A stretch of DNA of 64,000 nucleotides from assembly GCA_009763385.1 (NCBI GenBank), contig CM019826.1, positions 81,105,942 through 81,169,941 on the forward strand, in the 5' to 3' direction. The notes beneath the pieces are model-generated. The model was not told where the DNA came from. It searched no databases and was given only the letters and a program-made list of their open reading frames with translations. The position numbers and the translations under genes were made by a program. This DNA is from Coix lacryma-jobi var. lacryma-jobi. Lineage: Eukaryota > Streptophyta > Magnoliopsida > Poales > Poaceae. Below, piece after piece: positions 1 to 8,583 of the stretch (its first letter is position 1; each line of letters begins with the position of its first letter).

Positions 1-548
1 GAATTTGAAAGACCAAGAAAAGCTGACAAGTGAGTGGATGTTCTGTCCACTTTTGGAGCACCGTTTCCACAACCATCAACATCAATCAAAGCTCCGACAG
101 AGGAAACACATTTCCACCGCCAGTCTGCTACATGGCAAGATTGAACGACTATGATAAAATTCAGCTTGGGGGAAAGCACCCCCGTGTACGCAGGTAAGTA
201 TCCTTATCGTCTTAAGTTTTCTTTCTATACATAAATCTAAAAAATATATATATTCCAAAAAATGTGGGCACATGAAGGCTCACCATTAATTAAAAAGAAA
301 AAAATATGGGCACATGAAGGCTCAACGCTATTAAGGGAACCGGCTTGGGGGAGACGCACCCCCGTTATCTTCGTGATCCAGGTATGTCTTATTCACTATC
401 TTAGTTATTTATAATAAGTGTGTTAGGTTAAATATAATAATTGTGTTAGGTTAAATAAATACTATGTTAAGTTTGCTTAGTTTGTTTTAAGAAGTTAATA
501 ATAAAAGAACTCTCTCTCTAATCTTTTACATGGAAATGATGAATAGTT
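1..548 (+). mobile_element. 3' non-coding remnant of old Athila-type element G
   Basis: No long ORF. The stretch holds two copies of a GCTTGGGGGA motif, the same core that forms the polypurine tract of elements B and E, each in the same kind of setting as the internal copy in B at 30938. It is AT-rich and looks like the 3' untranslated part of an Athila-like Ty3/gypsy element. Element 1 is inserted at 549, and G resumes at 5176 after the duplicated TAGTT. The 5' part of G lies outside the window. Assignment to Athila type is inferred from the shared motif and from the LTR-like sequence after 5176. Confidence 0.5.
162..369 (+). other. Two G5/C5 stem-loop motifs
   Basis: At 162-184 and 342-363 the motif GCTTGGGGGA is followed 5-7 bases later by CCCCC, so each can fold as a short G5:C5 hairpin. 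Downstream of the first is CAGGTAAGTA (from about 195), which fits the plant 5' splice-site consensus; downstream of the second is CAGGTATG. The same core is the polypurine tract of related elements. Whether these are plus-strand primers, splice donors or RNA structures cannot be decided from sequence. Confidence 0.4.
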
Positions 549-1573
549 TGATGAGGGCATCACCGGTTCAAATATGACCATCTTATCCACTTCTAAACCA
601 AAGGTGCAACCATTCTATATGAGACTTATTATTGATACATTTGATGAATTGGTGCTGCACCATAAAATGTGTATATTGTCTTTTTCAGAATTACTTGCAT
701 GGATGAAGGGAAGGTTTGATTGCATAAGGAAAGTTTGGAAGATCAATGAAGTTGATTGGGGACCAAGTCCAAGTGTTCTTAATGTTCTCCACAAAGTCAC
801 CACGTCAGTTTTGGCAAAAGAAAGGAAAGAGTCCAAGTCCAACACGTTTTGGAAGTTGAATTCGGACTGCAGAAAAGTCCCAACTTGTTACGGTCACCAC
901 GACTTCAAACGGACTCGGATTTGGATGGTTCAGGACTTGATGGAAAGCTTAACAAGTCTACTTTCATTTGGATCCAGCCCCATGTCCGTATCTTCTACAC
1001 AGCGGCGACAATTATCCAAATATTACCGAGAGATCTTGCTGTCCAGGGTGCTGCGTCACCATATCTTGGGCTATTGGCCCATGTATCAAGTTGGGTCCAT
1101 TAAGGACACGTCCTAGGGTTGGAGGACGACCCCAACACCCTCCTGGTCGTCCTCTCCTCCTCTAATACCTCCCCATAGCCGCCACAAACAGATTGGGTTT
1201 TGTTTAGATGTAAGTTTAGCTATTGCTACTTCCTGGTAGACGTTTGTGTCGACTAGACCATCCGTTCTACTTGATTTCGGAACCCCACCTTCATGTGTAT
1301 CAGATTTGAACCTTCATCTCTTATTTTGCAATAGAGTGCTTGTTCTACTTGTTCTTGCTTGTTCTTCGATTGCTTGCAGGAATAACCCTAGTGGTTTGGT
1401 TGGTCGTGCATCCACAAGATCGCGAGCAACCGCTGGAATTGGTGTATCGATTGCTAAGGCGCAGCATCCTTGGATGGTTGTAGTCGGGTCGTGAACGTCA
1501 TTTCAGTCCAAATCGAAGTTATCCCCCGCTTCTCATCGAAAGATCAGGCAAAAACCCTAGCGGGTTCGTATCA
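549..1573 (+). repeat. 5' LTR of Element 1
   Basis: Begins TGATGAGGGC and ends CGTATCA. It matches 4151-5175 over the full 1,025 bp with one difference seen. It contains an open frame at 574-1116 that in the 3' copy is continuous with the internal second ORF. Confidence 0.93.
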
Positions 1574-1592
1574 GTTGGTATTCAGAGCAAGG
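1574..1592 (+). other. Primer-binding site of Element 1 (initiator tRNA-Met type)
   Basis: The sequence GTTGGTATTCAGAGCAAGG starts at the first base after the LTR. It matches the usual TGGTATCAGAGC complement of the initiator tRNA-Met 3' end except for one extra T. Confidence 0.8.
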
Positions 1593-2596
1593 TTTATCGG
1601 TGAGAGATTTCCAATCCTTCGCTGTTTTATTTTTCCTATAGTCCAAAAAACCCAAAAAATAGTAGATTAGTTTTTCCATAATCCTATAAATCTTTTTGAG
1701 CCTTTGCTGGTACTTCTTAGTTAGGGCTTATTGAGTTTGGTTTACATCGGTTGAGTCAAGTTGCTGGTCTTAGGGTTAGACTTTTAGAGTTTCGAGTTCT
1801 CGTCACATTTCGGTCATTGTCAATCATACCCATCTCCGCTGCCATCACCACCACCATATTAATATCCACTACAGCATATACATCTCCGTTGTAATCACCA
1901 TCTTTGCTGCACATATCTATCCTTGCTTTTTTTTAACACTAGCAAATCTGTTTTGGGCACATTTAAAAATCTGAGTTGCTAGCTCTATTCTTGTTACTAC
2001 CTGAAAAGAAAGAGAAATAGATTGTAAGTCGTTTCTTTTAAAATCTGATTTGTCAAAATTCAGATTTGTTCTAGTTGTGCAAAGTAAAAGAAAAGAAGAA
2101 GAAAAATCAGAAAGAAAAGAAAAGAAAAAAAGAAAGAGAAAGAGGCAAAAAAAGTGAGGAGGAAGAGAAAAAGGGAGTGATAACTTGCTGTTCTTGTTCT
2201 TTTTTGTTTCCTATTGTACCGTGACTTTGTTTGTGTCTAGGCTCGCGTCTCTAGCACGGTCTAGCCTAGGACCAGCACGGTACCACCGTTGAACGATTTC
2301 TCAACTTGCTCTGTGACTAATGTGGTGCTAGTACTTCCTTGCACATTAATTTCAGCCTTCCTACAGCTCCACATATCCAACTACAACTTGAAAGGAATTG
2401 TTGCTGTGGCACCGATACACTTTTTCCAGGGTTTCCAACTTGTTGGTTGCTGCCACCTCTTGTTTGGCTTGGTAAGAATTGGTAAGAGCTCGTTTGAACA
2501 GGTTGAGAGTGAGAGAATTATATTTACAACAACCACATCCTAGTAGTTGATTGCAGCATAGATATTATTGTGGATGTTTTTGGTTTTCTTCTAATC
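1593..2596 (+). other. Untranslated leader of Element 1
   Basis: About 1 kb without a convincing gene between the primer-binding site and the gag-like ORF. It has a purine-rich AAGAAA-type low-complexity run around 2085-2180. Around 2555 there is TTGCAGCATAG, a possible splice acceptor shortly before the ORF. Confidence 0.5.
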
Positions 2597-3439
2597 ATGG
2601 CAGGGATTCACGTGGAAAATAAGCATGGCCTTACTCAGGTTGTGTATTCGCAATTTGCTCAACAAATGGATGGTAACAAGCTTGGCACTCATGAGGTTTG
2701 CAATGTTTTACTTGATACAATAAAATCTGCAATACCTTACTTTGAAGGAAACTACGATCCTCATGCATATATTGAATGGGAGCTAGCTGTAGATAAGGAA
2801 TTTGTTGAGTATGATTTGTCAGAGAAACAAATGGTTTTTGCTGCCTCTAATGCTTTAACTAAGGATGCTTTGTATGAATGGAAATATCTTTGTAGGCATG
2901 ACATTGTTCCGCAAACATGGAAAGACTTCAAAATGCATTTTAGAGGTGTATATGTTCCTGCATATTATGCTGATTACTTGCTTACCAAACTAGAGGAATT
3001 AAAACAGGGTAGTAGGACCGTGAGACAATACTATCATGATTTTAAAATTTGTATCCTGTTTGGTGGCCTGGATGAATGCATGGAAGATATTATGAGTAGG
3101 TTCATGAAAGGGCTCAATTCCGAAATTCAAACTTTGCTCATCAGTGAAACATATAATCATATATCTTGCTTGTTTTGTCTTGCTTGTAAAGTTGAAAATC
3201 AGATTCTTTCATCTTTGAATACTTGCAAGAATGGTATGACACATTATAGCCAGCAATTATCTACATTAAATGTTGAAAGGGAGCAAAATATAGTGGAACT
3301 TGTTGATGATATGCCTTTGTCACAACATGATTTGCTTGTTGTACCTTGTGACAAAGAAGAGTTGTGTGATACTTCTTCTCTAACTTCATCACCACGACTA
3401 GAGATAGAGCACCCTCTTTTTTCCCCTTGCTGTCCATAA
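2597..3439 (+). CDS. gag: Gag-like protein of Element 1
   Basis: The first ATG of the open frame is at 2597 (MAGIHVENKHG); the frame is open from 2570 with a GTG there. The core (IPYFEGNYDPHAYIEWE, then WKDFKMHFRGVYVPAYY, then GSRTVRQYYHDF and RFMKGLNSEIQ) follows the order of the Ty3/gypsy Retrotrans_gag capsid domain. There is no CCHC zinc knuckle, and the protein is shorter than a usual Ty3 Gag. The C-terminal part is acidic and of unknown function. The frame has no internal stop. Likely role: capsid formation, either alone or co-assembled with a helper element's Gag. Confidence 0.75.
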   Translation: MAGIHVENKHGLTQVVYSQFAQQMDGNKLGTHEVCNVLLDTIKSAIPYFEGNYDPHAYIEWELAVDKEFVEYDLSEKQMVFAASNALTKDALYEWKYLCRHDIVPQTWKDFKMHFRGVYVPAYYADYLLTKLEELKQGSRTVRQYYHDFKICILFGGLDECMEDIMSRFMKGLNSEIQTLLISETYNHISCLFCLACKVENQILSSLNTCKNGMTHYSQQLSTLNVEREQNIVELVDDMPLSQHDLLVVPCDKEELCDTSSLTSSPRLEIEHPLFSPCCP

Positions 3440-3443
3440 CATT

Positions 3444-4718
3444 TTGCAGGAGGATGAGAGCAATACTATTGAATGCATTGAGCCATTTGAGCAGCTACAC
3501 CCACTACAAAAGTTGGAAAAGACTTTTTGTGCAACACCCACCATGTCAGAGGAGAGCGAGAAAAGCAACACATATGATGCTGCAATCACTCCATGTGAGT
3601 ATGACCATGCTTCACTTATATCTACAACACGACTAGTGCTTGGACATGATAATTCTATTCTTAACGACATGCATGCTAAAGTAAGGAGAGTTTGTCGCAT
3701 TGCTAGTGAGAAAGAGGAGCTGAATATCATATCATCTTTAAATTGCTTAGGTTATATCGAATTTGATTTTCTTTGTGACCTGAATAGTTTGGAGAATGAT
3801 ATATCTATGAAATCTGTTTTGCCAAGCTTTATTCAATGTTCACTTTATGCAATTGGCAAATATGATAGCAAAGGAAATTATTTGGTGCATAAAGTTTATA
3901 TTTGCTCTAATATGAAATCTACTTTGGAGCTACAATACCATGATCAAATCAAGGGATGCACTAACACTAATAATGTCCAACAAAGTATCCCTAGTTTTTC
4001 TTATATGCAACAGGGCCATCCTAAAGAAGGGGAGTATTGTTTGTTGTGGCCATGCAATATGGTCGTCCTTCGGTATTCCGATATCAAAGTAAGCACATTT
4101 GTATGCCATTGGAGCAAGTCGAGGACGACTTGCAGACAAGAAGGGGAGAATGATGAGGGCATCACCGGTTCAAATATGACCATCTTATCCACTTCTAAAC
4201 CAAAGGTGCAACCATTCTATATGAGACTTATTATTGATACATTTGATGAATTGGTGCTGCACCATAAAATGTGTATATTGTCTTTTTCAGAATTACTTGC
4301 ATGGATGAAGGGAAGGTTTGATTGCATAAGGAAAGTTTGGAAGATCAATGAAGTTGATTGGGGACCAAGTCCAAGTGTTCTTAATGTTCTCCACAAAGTC
4401 ACCACGTCAGTTTTGGCAAAAGAAAGGAAAGAGTCCAAGTCCAACACGTTTTGGAAGTTGAATTCGGACTGCAGAAAAGTCCCAACTTGTTACGGTCACC
4501 ACGACTTCAAACGGACTCGGATTTGGATGGTTCAGGACTTGATGGAAAGCTTAACAAGTCTACTTTCATTTGGATCCAGCCCCATGTCCGTATCTTCTAC
4601 ACAGCGGCGACAATTATCCAAATATTACCGAGAGATCTTGCTGTCCAAGGTGCTGCGTCACCATATCTTGGGCTATTGGCCCATGTATCAAGTTGGGTCC
4701 ATTAAGGACACGTCCTAG
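3444..4718 (+). CDS. Unknown second ORF of Element 1, running into the 3' LTR
   Basis: Open for 424 codons from TTG at 3444, five bases after the gag-like stop. The first in-frame ATG is at 3543 (MSEESEKSNTYD). Just upstream is a pyrimidine tract ending TTTTGCAG followed by GAGGATGAG, which resembles a 3' splice site, so it may be translated from a spliced RNA. The frame has no stop before the LTR and continues about 190 codons into it, ending at 4716-4718. I recognise no enzyme motif: no protease DSG, reverse-transcriptase YxDD or integrase residues. ORFs of this sort occur in plant gag-carrying elements, but I cannot name a function. Confidence 0.55.
   Translation: MQEDESNTIECIEPFEQLHPLQKLEKTFCATPTMSEESEKSNTYDAAITPCEYDHASLISTTRLVLGHDNSILNDMHAKVRRVCRIASEKEELNIISSLNCLGYIEFDFLCDLNSLENDISMKSVLPSFIQCSLYAIGKYDSKGNYLVHKVYICSNMKSTLELQYHDQIKGCTNTNNVQQSIPSFSYMQQGHPKEGEYCLLWPCNMVVLRYSDIKVSTFVCHWSKSRTTCRQEGENDEGITGSNMTILSTSKPKVQPFYMRLIIDTFDELVLHHKMCILSFSELLAWMKGRFDCIRKVWKINEVDWGPSPSVLNVLHKVTTSVLAKERKESKSNTFWKLNSDCRKVPTCYGHHDFKRTRIWMVQDLMESLTSLLSFGSSPMSVSSTQRRQLSKYYREILLSKVLRHHILGYWPMYQVGSIKDTS
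4138..4150 (+). other. Polypurine tract of Element 1
   Basis: AAGAAGGGGAGAA lies immediately before the 3' LTR, the expected position for the plus-strand primer. Confidence 0.85.
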
Positions 4719-5175
4719 GGTTGGAGGACGACCCCAACACCCTCCTGGTCGTCCTCTCCTCCTCTAATACCTCCCCATAGCCGCCACAAACAGATTGGGT
4801 TTTGTTTAGATGTAAGTTTAGCTATTGCTACTTCCTGGTAGACGTTTGTGTCGACTAGACCATCCGTTCTACTTGATTTCGGAACCCCACCTTCATGTGT
4901 ATCAGATTTGAACCTTCATCTCTTATTTTGCAATAGAGTGCTTGTTCTACTTGTTCTTGCTTGTTCTTCGATTGCTTGCAGGAATAACCCTAGTGGTTTG
5001 GTTGGTCGTGCATCCACAAGATCGCGAGCAACCGCTGGAATTGGTGTATCGATTGCTAAGGCGCAGCATCCTTGGATGGTTGTAGTCGGGTCGTGAACGT
5101 CATTTCAGTCCAAATCGAAGTTATCCCCCGCTTCTCATCGAAAGATCAGGCAAAAACCCTAGCGGGTTCGTATCA
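4151..5175 (+). repeat. 3' LTR of Element 1
   Basis: Same 1,025-bp sequence as 549-1573, followed by the TAGTT target-site duplication. One substitution seen against the 5' copy. Confidence 0.93.
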
Positions 5176-5727
5176 TAGTTGCTCTATCTAATTTCTTTCA
5201 AGTACCTAGCCTTCAAAGCATGAGTTCTCCTGATTAATTATGATGCTTAAAAATGAAATTAAATATATGGGTAGCAAATGCTTGATCCAGAGTCTAGGTA
5301 ATTGACAGATATGATACGTGGTGTCTAGACTAGGGTTTACCTGAGTTTGCACCCAGCCCCACGGATAGTTGTGGTAGCCCCAGGTGGTGACAGCCCTGAC
5401 GACCGACGTAGTCCACCACGTTCGGGTTGGTGTTTGTAGGACCGTAGTCGGAGCTTCCTAGCCCCTTTCTCATCCCTTTTTGTGGCTAGTGTTCTGATGT
5501 CCCGAAGTAAGTAAAGTATAGTGAGCCTTTAATTAGATAGACCTGCTTAGAAAACCTTAAATCTCTCTCTACCCATTTTATCATTCTTTTCTAGGATGAT
5601 CTTGCCCCTTGATTAGTACACTTCACGTTCCCCGTGGAAATCGATATCCTGGAATACTCTCGGGTGAAAGCTACATCGGTATCCGTGCGCTTGCGGATTC
5701 TTCTGTGTGCGTTTAAAATACCCAACA
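5176..5727 (+). repeat. LTR-like remnant of element G
   Basis: Starts with the TAGTT duplication and continues the sequence interrupted at 548. It has blocks in the same order as the LTRs of element B: a CACGGATAGTTGTGGTAGC-type block (B: CCGGATAGCTGTGGTAGC), GGTGGTGACAGCCCTG, CCACCACGTT, and near the end GTGCGCTTGCGGATTCTTCT (B: GTGCGCTTGCAGAATCTCCT). It ends with CCCAACA at 5721-5727, similar to the ACCAACA ends of A and B. The beginning of the LTR is not clear, so the remnant is probably deleted internally. Confidence 0.5.
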
Positions 5728-6325
5728 CCCATTTACACCGGAACAAAGGGACTTTAAAATTAGGTGCGTAGTCTAGTTCCCATATGTCATGTATGCGGCC
5801 ATAATATGTTTGTTTGTTCCTATTTGGATCTGTGGCATCCACGCGTACACCACTGTTTTGGTTGGTGCTCCTTTTGTCTTGGGCTATTGTGTAAAATGTA
5901 TTCCCATTGATCTCGTAACCTTTGTACGTGCTGATATGCCACGATGGTTGTCTGGCCAACAAATAAAGCTACTCATCTATGTTGTCATCACCCTGACATT
6001 GTTTTCGCAACCAATCGCCGAAGGTTTGCATGTGCTGACGTGTAATCCAAGATTCACTCTTCCCGGGCCACTCGGATCGAAGGAAATCCTTATGTACCTC
6101 GATATATGGATCGACCAATGAGGAGTTCTGTAGAACTGTGTAGTGTGCTTTATCGAAGTAATTGTCTCCTGTAAAGATATATGTTTTCTTCCCTAGTGTT
6201 CCCTTGCCACTGAGTCTGCCCTCATGTCGCAATTCAGGAACGCCAATCGGGTCAAGGTCTGAAATAAAGTCCACACAAAACTCTATGACCTCCTCTGTTC
6301 CGTCTGGGCGATGCTTCCTTCAGGC
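5728..6325 (-). pseudogene. CACTA transposase remnant (DUF4218 end plus DUF4216)
   Basis: Read on the minus strand, 6274 to 5969 gives PIGVPELRHEGRLSGKGT and a following block ending WITRQHMQTFGDWL, the C-terminal part of DUF4218. After an in-frame stop at 5969-5971 the same frame continues with LARQPSWHISTYKGYEINGN, YYGRIHDIWELDY and FKVPLFRCKWV, which is DUF4216. These two domains sit side by side at the C-terminal end of plant CACTA (En/Spm) TNP2-type transposases. The fragment is cut on one side by G ending at 5727 and on the other by element A starting at 6326. It is dead and is the oldest substrate visible in the window. Confidence 0.85.
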
Positions 6326-6601
6326 TATTGACACTGCTTATCTATCATAATTAATAGATAAATAAATATGAAAAGGGCAAGAATTTGATCACCAACAAAG
6401 GTTTAAGGTTTCAACTGACAATATTCCACGAGTTTTGGTGAACTATGATTCTGCATGGACTAAACTAGGAAATCAGCACCAATAGCTTCCAGTAGAAGGA
6501 AACCGACGGGAGATAACGCAACCACCACGTCAGGACTATTCTAGAAGACTCCAGAGGACGAAAGAAGACACCAGGAGGTCGACCACCGCCAGAGGCCGAC
6601 T

Positions 6602-6628
6602 GGTGGGACCGACCGGACCGGTCCCACC
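6602..6628 (+). other. Inverted repeat in the LTR promoter region of A
   Basis: GGTGGGACCG (6602-6611) and CGGTCCCACC (6619-6628) form a 10-bp perfect inverted repeat about 130 bp before the TATA box. Both E LTRs have the same kind of structure at the matching place. Confidence 0.6.
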
Positions 6629-6760
6629 AGGTGACCGACCGGTCCCCCCAGGGACCGCTGGCTTCCGTGTTCTGCAAGCTACCTCCACCGACCTCTAGGA
6701 TGCATCTCGGCTGTACCTTAAGTCGGTTTGATCCAAGAGCCACGGTTCATCGCCCAGGGA

Positions 6761-6768
6761 TATATAAA
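6761..6768 (+). promoter_or_regulatory. TATA box of the A LTR
   Basis: TATATAAA follows GCCCAGGGA and precedes a C-rich run. The E LTRs have TATATAAA at the same position (minus strand, 47438-47445). Confidence 0.65.
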
Positions 6769-6992
6769 CATCCCCCTGACCCCCTCTCCAGGGCAATCAG
6801 GGTTTGATCATTAGACATCATCAATCAGAGGATCAGGCATTCATCAGAAGGAGATCAATCGGAAGCCCTAGAACTACATCCACCTGGATTAGTAGATAGA
6901 ATAGGATTAGAGGAGGCAAGCTTCGCTTGGATTCCTGATCTAGTCACGAGAAGGCTCAGTAAACCCATGATCTTCTCTCTTGTATTGACATT

Positions 6993-7568
6993 ATGGATCT
7001 ATTTCATAATTGGTCTTCTAGTTCATCATTGTTCTTCATTGTTTATGTTCTAGTTCATCGTCTAGTTCATGTTCATCGTCTAGTTCATCTTCTAGTTCAT
7101 AATCTTGTCCTAGTTCATGTTCTAGTTCGTACTTTAGTTCTTCTCGATGATCTAATTCACTTTATTGTTCATATTCGTGTTCTAGATAGCAATACATTTG
7201 ATATGACTAAGACATCAACTACTATATTCTTAATTATATTGCTTATAGTCTGCTTCGATTATATATTTGGCATAGATAGTTCATCTTTATGTTTATACTC
7301 ATGTTCGTATAGCGCTCATCTTAAAGTACAACGGGTGGGTGATAGATGTTGTGTAGGCATGGTGCCTATACAATATTTATCTGCGAATGCGTCCTATGTT
7401 CCGGATAGAGTGGTAGATCGTGGGTGTGACAGACCTGTTGAGTCCTTTGTATTCCACCTCCCGAATGTAGTGTTCAGTATGGCTCAGTTAACTCATGGTT
7501 TAGGGGTTACTCTGTTTGACACCTTTACTATGGAGTTGCCTCTTGATTATAAATATGATGTGACCTAG
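6993..7568 (+). other. 191-codon open frame inside the A LTR
   Basis: Starts MDLF and is dominated by a degenerate TCTAGTTCAT repeat read as leucine, valine and histidine (VLVHRLVHVHRLVH), then a hydrophobic stretch, then a mixed region ending LDYKYDVT. It is also open in the 5' LTR of E (46647-47222, minus) and broken by a stop in the 3' LTR of E. Most differences I compared between A and E in the first 80 codons change the amino acid, so I see no sign of protein-level selection. Probably a chance frame. Confidence 0.25.
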
Positions 7569-8210
7569 CCAATGATTGCCAAATATAATTGCACTAATCA
7601 ATGTATGCTATGACTTGTAATTAGAATAACTTAGGAATGTTTCTTATTAATACTTGTTCTAATTATCACTTGCTAGGTAGTACTGTTCTTGGATTATCCT
7701 TGATTGATCTGATCTCTGTTATCATTTATCAATTATCATTATCATTTACTCTGTAACCTAATCCTTGTTTGGAGTATTTAGTGTGTTATCAGTCTTATTA
7801 TAAGTGTGTGCCATAATGAATGTTGTTAAGTCCTCATTAATATAATACCATCATACCTTGAATTGATTAGTCTCTAGGCTAAATATAAATAACGATATCT
7901 GAGACTAGCTTGGGTGAAATACATCTACAACGGGTATATTTATCTGTGCGCTTGCGGGTAAATATTTATCTTTAAATCTAGTGCCCTGATATAATTACAT
8001 TGCTAGCTTCATGTTGGGGATGACAACTTGACGTTATGTGAAGTTAGTAGTGTCCCGTACACTCTTTAGTGCCTTCACTAGTTTAATATTTTATGTGGCT
8101 CATTCTTAGAGTGATTCCATTAAGGAGTGTAATATTTCTGGCGCTGTTGTCGAGGATAGATTAAAACTCTATTCTTAGTAGCGACGTTAAGAAATACCAA
8201 CAAGCATTTC

Positions 8211-8228
8211 TGGCGTCGTTGCCGGGGA
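8211..8228 (+). other. Primer-binding site of A (tRNA-Asp type)
   Basis: TGGCGTCGTTGCCGGGGA is the complement, with one mismatch, of the 3' end of plant tRNA-Asp (CCCCGGCAACGGCG plus CCA). It lies 8 bases after the LTR end. An earlier degraded copy (TGGCGCTGTTGTCGAGGA) lies inside the LTR at about 8139-8156. Confidence 0.8.
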
Positions 8229-8583
8229 ACCACATCAATTCAATTAGGGATGGTACCTAGGGTTTTTCATTAAAACTTTATGAACACTAATAGGACATTG
8301 CATTAGCAGCATTTTAAAACGGTAGCTGGAACATATCATTTTACTTACACACATGTGATAATGCACTGATTATTTACTTTTACACAAACATGCTTACCCT
8401 GGCTTTGTTTATCTTTTTATCTTATGCAGGGTGTGATGTATGACTGGTTTCCAACTTCCGAAAAACTACATTGAGGATCCCAAAGCTTTACTATGGAAAA
8501 CAAGACGCAAACTTAAGAGACCCTCAACACCACTTCCAGAAGTTAGTCAGATAAAAAGAAGCTTAACACCAGTGTTGGACACC
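8229..8583 (+). other. Leader of A with candidate splice acceptor
   Basis: Non-coding. TTATCTTTTTATCTTATGCAG ends at about 8429 and is directly followed by GGTGTGATG, a good plant 3' splice-site context. The same segment is kept in E (minus strand, about 45858-45885). The frame is also open from an ATG at 8440, but E has a stop soon after the matching place. Confidence 0.45.

Larger units (their letters stand above)
549..5175 (+). mobile_element. Element 1: intact non-autonomous Ty3/gypsy-type LTR retrotransposon
   Basis: A complete 4,627-bp element: two 1,025-bp LTRs (549-1573 and 4151-5175), a primer-binding site directly after the first, a purine tract directly before the second, and the 5-bp duplication TAGTT at 544-548 and 5176-5180. 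LTR ends are TG...CA. I saw one base difference between the LTRs (G at about 1049 versus A at the matching place in the 3' LTR), so it is the youngest insertion here. The 2.6-kb interior encodes a gag-like ORF and a second ORF but no protease, reverse transcriptase or integrase. It must therefore depend on enzymes from another element. Confidence 0.93.
6326..8202 (+). repeat. 5' LTR of element A
   Basis: It matches the reverse complement of the E LTRs along its length. It starts TATTGACACTG where E has TGTTGACAGTG, so the terminal G has mutated. The E-type end (...GGAGTGTCAACA) is present at about 8134 but is degraded and followed by a 70-bp extension that repeats a primer-binding-site-like block and ends ATACCAACA at 8202. 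Confidence 0.85.

Noticed and set aside
8211..8228. tRNA-Asp gene fragment
   Set aside because: Only the 18-base complement of the tRNA 3' end is present, at the exact position of a primer-binding site.
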